From Corvus cornix cornix (taxonomy: Eukaryota; Chordata; Aves; Passeriformes; Corvidae): 64,000 nt of DNA. The stretch lies in assembly GCF_000738735.6 (NCBI RefSeq), contig NC_047056.1, positions 70,911,106 through 70,975,105 of the forward strand, written 5' to 3'. A program made the translations under genes and the position numbers. Positions 48,601-60,800 of the stretch are shown here, in pieces (the first letter of the stretch is position 1; every line of letters begins with the position of its first letter). Under the pieces are notes generated by a model. It was given only the letters and a program-made list of their open reading frames with translations, ran no database searches and had not been told where the DNA came from.

Positions 48601-51600
48601 AACTGCCTCCACATTCAGCGGAGAGACACATGCAGGATATCCGACAATGGTGTCCCAAACCATCTCCTGAACAGGCTGCTATTGATGAAGAAGCCTCAGG
48701 TGATTAGCTCAGCCTGAGACAACCAGCTTGCAGACAGCTGATGCCAGCTGAAGCAGGGTTTCCTGGAATGCTAAAGAAATGTGTCACACTGCTGGTAGAT
48801 TTTATACCGGGCTTGACGGATTTATTCTCCCTTCTTACCAGATTCTTGGACAAGCACTGAAGACAATATCCAAACTGAGCACATCAGCGTGCACTGCTAA
48901 TTTCTGATATGGAATATGAGGGGGTTTTGTTCACTTTAAGTGATCTATTTGGACTCACTGTAGTCTTCCATTACTGGTGGGATTTGTAAAGATTGTTTCC
49001 AAAGCAATGAGTAATGAGGAAAACAGACTTTGTTGTTATCCTTTTTGGGAGCAGTTGGTATAAAGTATTCTGTTCATGACCAAATTAAGTAGCCACAGTT
49101 ACTTTGTGTTCTGAACATCTTCTGCATTCAGTATCATGAATGAAATGTATGAGTACAGGTTGTACTTCCCATTTCCAATACAAAAGTTAGGGCGGTTTTT
49201 CTTCCTTCTGGTGAGCACACAGCAGAAATTGATTGTAATTAAGGAGATAGTAATTGGCAGCAGACTCAAGTCTTGCTTGGATCCATTTTCAATAGCTTGA
49301 AGCTTGTCAAAATCTGTTTTTAACTTACAGGATGATCTGAAAACTTCAAATACCTCCTTTGCCATCTGTCCTGTGGGTTTCAATATTTGCTTTCTTTCTT
49401 ATTATTTGAATGCAGTAGGGTGCCAGTATCAAGACAGCTTGTCTCCTTTTGCTGAGTTGTGGGGCAGGAATTTGAGTGGGTGAGGTCTGAGGAGACATTG
49501 TTTAGCCTTACAGTTTTTAAACTCAGTCTTCCTTAGATCTTTATTTTTCCCTTCATGTGTTTCCATTCACACCTGAATCATTCATTATACTGGCAAGCTG
49601 GGAAGATCCCTCTTTTCTTCAAGGTAACCACACATTTCTGAAGTAAATTACAGGTGTGGAGATTATAGAAATTTGTCTAGGCACACACCCTGGCTCCTTT
49701 CCTTTTCCAAAGCATGTAATAATAAAATGTTTTTCCTTTTTTCCTCCACAGCTAATGTATGCCTAATGTGGGAACAGTTGTTTTTTTGTTTTGGTGGAAC
49801 ATTAAAGCAGGCTGTGTAACAAGGGAGGAAGTCTAAGAAGTAGCATTTTACTTTAAAACACAACTTTAAAAATAAGTGGCAAATCAGTGATCATGCTGCA
49901 TTGGTGTAATCTTCTTTGTAGTTTTTTGTTGGACTGTCAGTTTAGACATAGGTTAAGCATGGGATAAAAGTCCAGAAGTCCCTTTTGAATTTTGGGCTTA
50001 AATACCAATGCTCAAGGTCACCTCTCCTTTCCCACCCTGTGATGTTTTAAACCCAGGTTCTGAGTTTAGCCTAAGAAAGGACAAATTAGCCATTGCCATG
50101 TTATTTTGACCCAGAGTAATAGCAAAAGTAGCTGAATAAGCTGCTCTTATGATGCTGAAGCCATGAAACGCATTCTACTACTCAAACACATGGAAGGATT
50201 CTAACATTATACCTTGTTGAGAAATATTAATGTTCATGGCTATCATTCTCTTATACTTCCCAGACTTTAGTGTTTCATGCATAACAGAAATGAAAAAGAT
50301 CCAGCCCACTAATTTAAGTACATTGCAAAGCACAGAAAATGAAGCACCTACTGAAGATGTTTCTACAGGAGTAGGTGAGCTGTAGGACTGACAGATGAGA
50401 AACTGGGGCGTAGTGGCAGAAGTACTTAGATTTTGAGAAAATATTCTGTTTGCAACCACGTCTTGCTCAAAGTCACTTACAAGCAACAGCAGAAAGAATT
50501 GGTCTGGCAGATCTCTCACTCCTTTCTGTCACACCTGACCTTGGCAGATAATACTGCATAAAGGATGAGGGCCAGAGCAATGAGAGAGGCAAACAAAGCA
50601 GGAGACTAAGGAGAAACCTTGCTACAGAAAGTCTCAGAGAAAAAGGTTTGTTTAATTTTACTTTTCATAGAAGCATGAAAATAAAAAAAAATTGGGGAAA
50701 GGGAAATTGAAAAGAGAAAGCAAGCATCAATCAGACACAGAAAAACAGAATTCTCTTTTATAATTTTTTTAGATCAGATTTACTGAGCAGATGAGAACAT
50801 TTAGGTGCAGCTTTATTTGGGGAAATGTGTTGTCTCTAGAAGTAAAAAATCCCCATGTTTCTCAAAGAAAAAAATTAAAGATAATCACATGTTTTGTTGG
50901 AGGAATGTGGTAGAAAACAATGAATGAATAGAGATTTTTTTTAAAGGGGCAGGTAAAACAGGCAGAGACAAAATAAGTCTGTAACCAGGACATTCGTGAA
51001 GACAAGCTCTGCTACGCCATGAGTCTGGTGCTGAAAATCATGCATGTATGCCATATCCTTTGTACCTATGTTTCTGGAAACTGTGATACCTAGGAACATG
51101 CAAACTCTGAGCAGCCTTCAGCAAGTGCTTTGCTGGCAAATTAGCCCCAAGCCTTTCTTACAACAAAATTAAATGGGATATTTGAAGGCTAGAGGTAAAA
51201 GGGCATACAGCATATGGTGCACTTCAGCTCTTTACTTCAGAAAATAATTATTTCAAATCCTTTATTCCAGAAAATGGACCCTTCGTATCCTTCCTAGCAT
51301 CTGTGATGACCTAGATGCATTTGCTAATTGCTATGTAATGGACTAAATGTGTTTATTAGGTTAAGTTAGTTTAACAGGGGGGAAATAAAGGTTATTAAAG
51401 TTTGTTGTACCCAGGAATGAAAATTGCTGGTTTTTCCCCCCCACTGCTCTCTCTACGGTGATAAATTCCAGAGAACACATCTCAGTTCCCTCCAGCCCGA
51501 GCCATCTACAGATGCATGTTTTCTTTCTATAACCAGCTGTAGCTAATTGCATCAGTGCTGCCTCTACTGCTGCACATGAAAAAGAAACCTGTAATTTATT

Positions 51601-54048
51601 GCAACAGACCGTACTATTCCTGCTGTACATCTTGCTTGTTCTGTCATTCCAGGGAACGGATTTCTCATGGTTAATTGGCAGTTCAGAAGTGGAAAACAAC
51701 CTTGCTTGGAAGAAAGCTTTCAAAACCTCCTCCATATGTTCTATCCAGATATTGATAAAAGAACAAACAGAAAACATATTGTTTATCTGTAGGACCATGA
51801 TTTCCCCACCAGCCAAAGAAATACTGAGTCAAATCCATGCCTCATGTATCTTTGCTGTAGCCAGCATGAGTACAGCGCTCACGATAATGACCCATTCATT
51901 TTATTACTGCTTGAATGGTAACATGGTGCCTTGAAAAACATGCACAGGTGAGGTGGTGCAAATTACTGTCAAAATCAGTGGAGCTGTGCCAGTTTGTACC
52001 AGCAACAGATCTGTTCCAGTCTCCGCCTCAGGGAATTTATGAATCATAATGTAACTCTAAGTAGATCTAGTGGCTGTAAAATTCAATCCTGTTTTTAATA
52101 GCAGCGAGGCAGGAGAAGGTGAAAGGTGAGCCCTAACCTACTTTTGAAAGGGTCATGTCAAGGGCATGGAAAAAGGCCTTTTAATTGTTCTTACAACTCT
52201 GGGGAATGAGACTGTAATGAAGGGCAGTAAAATCTTAATCACGACTGCATTGCTCGAGTCAGGAATTAAATATAGGAGTGAGGAATTAAACATAATTTTG
52301 CCTAAACCTGTGGTTTAACAATATGAGGGCTTCAAGGACTACACTGGTGCAAAGATCTCCCTTTCCCTGCCTCCGTTATCAGCACCATCAAAATCTAGAT
52401 ACTAACGTTCACATAACTAGGTGTGGGCTATGTTGTGAGCTGGACTGAGGAACTGCTCCAGATTAAAAAAAAAAAACCAAAACACATAAAAAAATAAACT
52501 AAGTAATAAGCTCACAGTACGCACACTTAATAGCAGGGGTTAGCGTTTGCAAAATGACTGGCATTATATAACAGTGAAGCACTTAGTAATTCCCAGCTAT
52601 TACTATGCAGTGTTGCTATTTATTACTGAGGTTCAACCTCCTGTTTGCATCTCGGTGCACATCAAAGAGCTTCCCTGCCCAGGCTGTGCAGCCGGGAGCT
52701 TGGCTCACAGCTCTGCCTCCTTTGCTCAGGAGCTGCTGCAGCTCTGCCTTCCCAGTGGCCCAGCCACAACTGCTCACTCCAGCTTGGCAGGTGCAGGGGC
52801 TGAAGCCTCAAGTGTTAATTGCTCTATTACATTAATGTGAAACTAAAAGGATGGAGTGGAAAATCACAGGCATTGTCTTTTCATTTACCCTAATTGACCA
52901 AACAGCAGTAAAAGAGTGGCCTGAAGAAAGCCTTTTATAATGCATTGGCACTAGTTAGGAATTTTAAGAGGGATTTTTAAAATTCTTTGCATCCCCTCAG
53001 CAACATAGCTTCAAAACTGCCACTGAGAGGGTTTGTACCATTCAGGTAGTTAGCAGCAAAAGGCAGAGATTGCAGCTGTACAACTCAGCTTGGGCAGCAG
53101 ATCTGTGGATGACCATGAAGAAGACTCATCACTGTTGAAGACCACAGCTGTGCCTAAACCATGAGGCTGTTCTCTCTTCATATACTGTGTCTGCATCAAA
53201 GAGCAGAGGGAAAACAGACTTCCTAAGGGATGGAGCAAAGTCTGTGGCTTGCCTTGTGTCACTGGAGTTTAGAGAATTACAGTGCTCTGTGAGCCATCCA
53301 AGGACTGCCCTTCAGACCAGAGACAGGTTCTTCCTTTGGACATGGTTCACCAGAGAATAGTTTTGCATTTAAATAAAGAATCCTGAAAAATGTGGTATTT
53401 GGCTTCATTACTGATAGTCTTCCTCCTTATATATATTCTTTTTTCCCTATTAACTTAGGATTAAACCATCTAAGTTTACTGAGGCAATACTCCATTAGCT
53501 TCAACAGAAAGGGTTGGTTTTTTTCTTGTGTTTCTTTCAAATAAAGACTGAGGGCTGTTGCTTTGTTTTCTGCAGCAAGCAGTAGCTGGGCACTGCACTG
53601 TATCACTTCACCATGACCTATTACTCTGCCCACTCTCTAGCCACACAGCCTGGTACATGAAAAGTGGGGAGAAAGAGACTTTGCTTTCTGTCATGGTAAA
53701 CATTTCAGCTGTGTGGGCCTAGAGGCCTAGAGATATGTGTAAATCTGTCTCATGGAGTAAAAGGAAGGCAGCACCAGAGACTTAGAGCTGGGAATGACAT
53801 TTACAGACAGGATGTGCTTTTGAGTTTGCAGCCCTCAGTGTCAAGGTGGCCTTAGACACACAAAATTAATCCCATCTAAAGTGATTACATCTCAGCATAG
53901 ACAGCCACTAATGCAACTCATTAAGTAGAATAACAAAGCAAAAAACCCAAAGAGACTATATACTGGTAGAAACTAAGTTAGGTGTTCCAATTACGTATTT
54001 TGTGATGTTGTTAATGTGTTTTATGCCCTGGTACCTACCCATGTTTAC
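42637..54048. other. Unique sequence, no gene seen
   Basis: No gene recognised over 11 kb. 47.3-48.8 kb is somewhat richer in G+C and has several short frames without motifs. At 51361-51816 a 151-codon minus frame overlaps a plus frame (51599-51934); neither has motifs. A 20 bp unit beginning AGGAATTAAA is duplicated at 52261-52300, with diverged second half. CCCAAA is repeated three times at about 43445-43462. Confidence 0.5.
44144..44255 (+). repeat. Imperfect tandem repeat, period about 40-55 bp
   Basis: Words recur in order: CCATGTCACAGCA, TAGCCCTG, GATGTCATGG, then TCATATCACAATAGG, TTAGCCCTGATGATGCTGTGG, and again CCATGTCACAGCAGG. Two and a half diverged units of an old minisatellite. 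Confidence 0.6.
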
Positions 54049-54211
54049 TGGGTTTGTGTGGCAAGGTTTAGGTAACGGAGGGACTACAGGGCTGGCTTCT
54101 GTTGAACCTGCTGGAAGCTTCCGCTGTAGTCTGATAAATCCAACACCAACTGTTTACAGAAATGGACCCACTGCTGGCCAAGGCTGATCCCATCAGCGAC
54201 GGTGGGATAAC

Positions 54212-54220
54212 ATATTTAAG
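54212..54220 (+). promoter_or_regulatory. TATA-like box of the LTR
   Basis: ATATTTAAG lies about 165 bp into the LTR, the expected place for the U3 core promoter of an LTR read on plus. Confidence 0.5.
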
Positions 54221-54329
54221 AAAGGGCAAAAACGCCTGCACAACTGCAGCCAGAGAGAAGAGTCAGAATATGTGAGAGAAACAGTCCTGTAGATACCAAG
54301 GTCTATGCAGAAGGAAGGAGAGGAGGTGT

Positions 54330-54575
54330 TCCAGGTGCCAGAGCAGTTTCCCCTGTAGCCTCTGGTGTCGACCATGGTAAAGCAGGATGCCCCTCTGCAG
54401 CCCATGGAGTCCACTCTGGAGCAGAGATCCACCCAGAGCCCCTGGAGGACCCCATGCCTGAGGGATACTGTGACCCCATGAGAAGCCTGTGCTGGAAAAG
54501 GCTCCAGGCAGGACCTGTGAACACGTGGAGAGAGGAGCCCACACTGGAGCAGATTTGCCAGCAGGACTTGTGACC
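54330..54575 (+). repeat. Degenerate minisatellite inside the LTR
   Basis: Units of about 35-50 bp with variants of CCCATGGAG, CTGGAGCAG and TGTGACCCC recur four or five times. Copy number of this block is known to vary between copies of such LTRs, as far as I recall. Confidence 0.55.
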
Positions 54576-54620
54576 CCATTTTGGTTTTATTTCTCATTAC
54601 CCTACTCTGATTTGATTGGT

Positions 54621-54626
54621 AATAAA
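54621..54626 (+). terminator. AATAAA polyadenylation signal of the LTR
   Basis: AATAAA followed by A+T-rich sequence in the expected R-region position of the LTR. Confidence 0.5.
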
Positions 54627-54812
54627 TTAAATTAATTTTCCTCAAGTTGAGCCTGTTTTGCCCATGACAGTAACTGGTGACTGATCTTTGCCTGCCCTTA
54701 TCTCTCCTCATGAGCCCTTACTTACGTTCTCTCTCCCCTGTGCAGCTGAGGAGGGCAGTGATAGAGCAGCTTGGGTGGGCACCTGGCATCCAGCCGTGGC
54801 CAACCCACCACA

Positions 54813-57800
54813 CCATGTCTTGTGTGTGCCACAATTAAATAAGCGCTTTTGACATGCAACTTTTGCTCTCCTAAGAAAATGTCAAGAGGATAACACAAGG
54901 ACTATGTTTACAGTCTATAGCATGGCAGAATGTCTACTTAGTGCGTGCTAGGCTTTTGGAATAACCCCTAGGGACAGGCTGCAGTTACAGCTCTTTCTTT
55001 GCAGTAACACACTTCACGGCTTGTTTAACTGGTTTCTTTCTTTTAATGAGGTTTGTAACTGGGAAGGTTGAATTTGAAGCTGCAGGTTTAACCAAACCAG
55101 AATGGGTTATATTAGATTCTTGGGTTATGTGAGCAGAAAGCAAATATTAACTGGTGCCAACTCACCAAACTACCAAGCATTCTTGACTATTTTCAGGGTG
55201 CAATTGCATGAATAATTTATTTAGCATTCTGTTCAGCACAGGGAGTTCCCACACTTTTCTCCTATCTCACCTGTTTGTCCCTGTCCCCATGCTGCTTTTG
55301 ACTGTCTTCCTATTGTCATCTGGCAATGAATGTGCTGATGCAACGTTCTGGGGGCTGATGCTGTAGAGGGACTCCTAGCAATGTGTTCTCATGAGTTTGT
55401 GCAGTCCAAACTGGAAATACCTCTGGATATAAAGAGCCTGAATAAGCCAAAATTCCAGTGGAGATCCATGTTCTTACTGATAGCATCAAGATGGATGACA
55501 GAAAAGCATGACCAATGGCACATTTCGAGATGCTGAATTTGTTTTTGCACAACCACAAAATTAACCCTTTTCATTTGACCTCATCCTGGCATTCAGCCAA
55601 TTAATGTGACTGGGAAGTACACAGGTTTCTAAGACGGCTGCTCTCTCAACTGTACATTTCAGAAGACTATTAATTTTGCTGTGTGGATGCAACACTGGAG
55701 ATGTAGAGAACATAGAGGGCAGAAGAAATTTGTAGCATAAAGCAAGGTCCTGGACCAGCATGGGCATGGACACCTTCTCATGTGGGGCTGTGACTAGGCT
55801 GACTGTGTGAGGCTGGATATGCCTATATATGCCTGGTTTAAGGAGTGACTTAGCTAAAGGTGAGGCACCTACAGTGGGCATGTGTGACAGTGAGAAGAGA
55901 GAAGCTGAGTGGTTCAGCCACTGGAAGGAGAGGCAGGTTTGTTTTGAATCCCATGCTTTGAGCAATTCAGTGCTGTTTATCTTCAGGCATGGCATCAACC
56001 TATGCAAGCTACAGTACTATCTTAAATTTGAGTGCATGTGCAGCCTCAGACCCCATAACTTCCTATTCGCAGGGATGAGCTGGAAAGAAAACAAATGTGC
56101 CATGACTTGTGTAAGGGTCTTCCTTACTCTGCAGTATATTCACACCAAGGAAGAACTTGTGTATCTTTTATCCTTTAAGGAATTCTTTTTACAACTTGTA
56201 AACTAACTGATGTTCTGTAAAGATAGCAAAAATAATGCAGAAAGATGGCTAAAAGGTTGATGTGACCCAGGGTAAATATGGTGATGATTATGCATGGAAT
56301 ATAAAGAACCTACATAAAGGGTACCAATACATGAAATGCATATTTCTCTTTAAGGAGAGATGAAGAAAATATTTACTACCTTATTAAATCAAAAGAAATA
56401 TGTAATTAAAAAACAATCACTAGCTTCAGAGCTGCAATAAGTCTTTTTATTAGGTATTAATAATTTTACTAGGTACTGGATTGCTAGAGGGCTGGGATCA
56501 TATGAGTTGGTAATAAACCATCTTGATACATCATGTTCTTTCAGTCTTGCCGATGTGACATTTGCTGTGCAGGCACCAGGAATGTTATACATCTGAAGTA
56601 AAGCAAGTGAAAATACCCTATCGATCCTGAAACACTCTAACCAGCCTGAGCAAATTAATACTGAGGGCACTGGCTTAAGAAGAAAAAAAAGCATTTTGGT
56701 GTGTATTCATATGACAAAAATGTAGCACACAGTAAAATGTAGCATACTGGTCAAAAACGGAAGAGGTATGCCTAAAGCCTTCTAAATGCAAGAGGGGAGC
56801 CTGTTTTCTCTCCGGGTCACTGTAGCTGCTCTTTCTGGGACAATACCTATCAGTGATATCAGTGTCATGTAGGACACAAAAACTGCTGAGATTTTATACT
56901 AAGCTCTATTTCTGACCAATAAGTCAGTCACAAACCAAAACCAGTCTGATGCTTGATACAAGGATGTTCTGTGTAGTTCATTATTGCTGATGATTCCTGG
57001 GAAGAAAAATGACCATTAGGAACTGATCCCACCCCTCCCATCTCCCCCATTTTCTCCAACCATGAAAACAGATCTGGACATGTGGGCCTTCTCCATTCTG
57101 GAAAAAACAGCTCTTGATTTTCAGTGGGATTATGGCCCGTGTATCCAAATCTGTTAGCAAGATGACATCAATGAATTTGAAATGTTGTTCTTATGTTAAT
57201 GCTTCTCTAATTAGCGATGTTTGAAGTAGCTCTGCTAAACTAAGAACATATCCTAACCTCAAGCCAAAACTCAATCCAACCCCTCTTTTGAAAAAATTCA
57301 ATTACCATTACTTTCTTTGTCAACATCATCTTCCAGAGCACAGCCCACAACTCCCAAGAAAGAAGACAAATCGTCTATAAGCAACTTCTGCTTCAACATA
57401 AAATAATCACATATAAATTAGGCCCTCAAAATATTTCTGCAAGCATTTTTACCTATGACTCAATAGTTTCAAGGACATTTTCAGCTTGTACAACTGCCTT
57501 ACCAATATCCCAATGCAATAAAAAATACTAAAAAGCAAATGAGTTCAACAACAGCTCCTGTACCTCCAAATCAATTTTTGTCTGTGGGAGGACTGTAACA
57601 AAAACAGCAGCAGTGACTTAAAAGAACCAAAAAACTGCAGTTTGGACTTTCCATTACAGCAGCAGTTGTGGAGGTGAGAACGTCTAGAAATGATCTCTCT
57701 TGGGCTTGCTCATAAAGACATGTTTACGTTCAAGCTGATGTATTTCAAAATCTGTTCTGTTAATGCATATTGCCAGAAGTATACTCATAATCTGTTTAAG

Positions 57801-60800
57801 GTTAGCAATGAAAGCTCACTCAGAAAGGCAGAGATGCAGAATAGACATAGTAGCTGAGTTTTCACTGTAGTGCATCAAGCAGAAACCTACACATACGTAA
57901 AATTACAAAGCTAAGCGAATCTGCCTGGCAGAAGGGTAAGAGAGTGACAATCTGCTCACTGTGCTGTCACGGAAAACTGCATTTTGATGGCAGTAGCTAA
58001 GGGTTATATGAATTATAGACAGGTTGGTGTACACTTTTTCTCCTCTTTGCTGTGGCATGCTAAACACTCTTCCAGTAGTTCAACTGTAATAGAAGTGATG
58101 TGTGTTTTAGAACCATTTTGTCATGTAGACTTCATTTGCTTTCTTGCATATTTTAATAACTGTGTGTTTATTCTCTTTGTATCTATTGTTTTTACAGAGA
58201 CTGTCTTGTGTTTTACTTTTTTTTTCTTCAGAAACTTGACACAGATATGGCAGTATTGATTAGAGATAAAAGTAAAGCAGTGAAGTGTGTTCAAGAGAAA
58301 GTGACCCACCATCCATTATGTGAGATTTGCATTTTGGGAAGTTTTTTATCTTAAAACATGGATTGCCAGTGGTCATGAATCAGCTAGATTCCCTGTCACT
58401 GTGCAAAGGGCACCAGTTCCCTGGGAGCCTACCTTATTATTAATAATCCTTTTTTGACCTAGATGGGGTTTTGATTCTATTCTAAGTGAATATTCAAATC
58501 AGGTATATATAGAGATGAACATCTTAAGCAATTAGTCACTTAGCCAGGTTACAAAGCCATGTGTGAATGCATGTGAAGATGTGCTCTGCAAGTAACCAAA
58601 CCTAATTGTCTAATTGTATGACAGTCATTGTGGCAAACCATACACAATTGTTCAAGCCACTACATATGTTTTTTCTGTAAAAAGAAATACAAAAGAAAAT
58701 ATATTTTATGACACTACCTTTCACAATATTATGCTGCATAAGCACTCATTTGATGGTTAAGTGATAACTTAAATCTCTTCGCATCTTTGGTTGGTTTTAG
58801 CCATTATTCATTTTAACATTAAGACTCACAGTATATTAGCAATGTAAAAAAACCCTAAACAGTTAGGCCAGAAGAAGGTTTATTTTCCAATATAATAAGA
58901 AGTAGTTTTCTTTTACTTTCATAGTTCTGGAGCTCATTACAATCCTTTCTCACAAAACTGCAGTAGGTCTTAACTGGAGTCCATATTTGAAAAACAAATG
59001 TCTAAAAATTTGTCTGTTAGGGAACAGGCAGATGAGTTCCTACTTCTACCACAGTCTGTGATCCTACTGATTATACGTGTGCCTTAGCTGCATTATTCAG
59101 AGAGAAAAAAGAGCTTAAGATTTGCCTGCAAAGGCCAAATATGGGGACTCTGAAAAAAGTACCTTCACTCTCAGATGAGCTCTCTTCGTCTGATCTATTT
59201 TAGCTACTTACTACAGGATGAGAGGAGCTGCACTGTGAGCCTGCCTGTCCCCTGACTGATAAGAGCTCCTGGAAAAGTAGTTCACATGTAGAAGTCCATA
59301 CTGCAGACATCTGCAGATGGTCAGACAAAGCTCCCTCTGAATTAATGATTCACAAGCATTACGGTGAGATTTTTGAGTCTGAAGTCACATGCAATTGGAT
59401 CACCTTGTCTGGGGTGCAAGAAAAGGTACAGCTGGGCTCTTTTGTTCTCTGCTATGTAACCCAGGGATTAAGGAAAGAAACTGAAGACATTCTGCTGTTT
59501 TATCACTCTTATGCCCTCTTTTTGGCATTAGTATGACAGTCTTGGTACACCTTAGTTCCTTACTGAGGCAACTACATGACAAATATTATTTACTGATAAT
59601 TACATGAAACTGCAAATATTATTGGAACGTTTGTATTTCTGATACCAAATGTGTGCAATTAATTTGACTCGTCACTGTGAAGATGTGGAGACAGTTATTC
59701 AAGTGATACTTGTCTTCTTCACATTCTAATAAGTATACTTATGAGTAAACCCATTTAGCAATAAAATTTAGTGGTAGATTCATTCACACCACAAGCTATC
59801 ACTTAGTCTCAAATAAACTGTAGAATTCAACATAATAATTCCTGATGTAGAGGGAATGGATTCTTACTTGTTTACAAGAAATCATGATTTTTCCTACTTA
59901 TTATTTGGCTATTATTTATCGTACCACATGTTAGAAAGAACAAGAGAAAAGTGTTGTAGTTCTTTTCCTGTGTGTTGACAAGTGAAAAGTTTCAGAGGTT
60001 CTCCCCAGTCATGGTTCACATTTAAGCATCCACAGAATTTCTTTCCTGAGGATCAGAGACATGTCCTTGATAAACAGGAACAAATAAACAAACAGAGTCC
60101 CATGTAATTGGAAACAATTGGGTTATGATTGGAAGCAAGGGTTATGATCCTCAATTAAAACTGATTAAAGTTTGCAAACCCTAATTCCATATCCTTACCC
60201 TGCTTTCTGCAAGGCTTTTTTTTTTTCTTCCAAGTTGGCACTTCAATTTTATGCTACTGCTGTTAAGGAGAGTGAAATGTTTAAATACTATGTATAAGTC
60301 CCTTTCTCCTGGGTAATGATTGAAACCCATTTCAGGGTGAACACCTATCTGCCCATGGGAAGTAGTGAATGGATTCTATATTTTGCTCTGCTTGTGCTTG
60401 TGGCTTTTGTTTTACCTGTTTAACAGTTTTTATGTCAATCTCCCTGAGTTTCCACACTTTCACCATTCTGATTCGCACCCCCATCCTGCTGGGGCTGGAG
60501 GGGTGGTGGTGAGCAAGCAGCTGTGCAGTGTTTAGCTGCCTCCCAGGGTCCAATCACAACAGATAGACATGGCTATGGGCAAATCAAACTTGAGGATATA
60601 GCAAGATGTTGCTAGACAAGAGAGGATGTGATGAAGACACGAGTGTGCCTCTGAAATAGATTCCAGTGTTGTTTTGATGGAGACCCTTCTTCAGTACTGG
60701 CTTGTCAGAAACTCATCAGAAACTTACCAGAAAATTACTTCATGCTACCTGAGACCAAGGACTTGCTTACAAGCATGCACTTGCTGCTGGAAGTGGGAAC

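Larger units (their letters stand above)
54049..54812 (+). mobile_element. Solo LTR of an endogenous retrovirus, plus orientation
   Basis: The element starts TGGGTTTGTGTGGCAAGG and ends CAACCCACCACA, so it has TG...CA ends. Order: U3-like part with GGGACTACAGGGCTGGCTTC, a TATA-like box, a G+C-rich internal minisatellite of degenerate units (words like GGAGCAG and TGTGACCCC), an AATAAA signal and a 3' part with GCTGAGGAGGGCAGTGATAG. I recognise this layout from LTRs common in Neoaves and suspect an ERVL-type family, from memory. No gag, pol or env lies next to it, so it is a solo LTR left by recombination. CCATGT occurs just outside both ends (54039-54044 and 54813-54818), possibly a duplicated target. 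The 172-codon minus frame across it is a shadow. Confidence 0.8.

Noticed and set aside
51361..51816. 151-codon minus frame
   Set aside because: It overlaps a 111-codon plus frame, has no recognised domain and lacks convincing exon bounds.
54193..54711. 172-codon minus frame and two overlapping minus frames
   Set aside because: They lie inside the plus-oriented LTR and its minisatellite, and have no motif.
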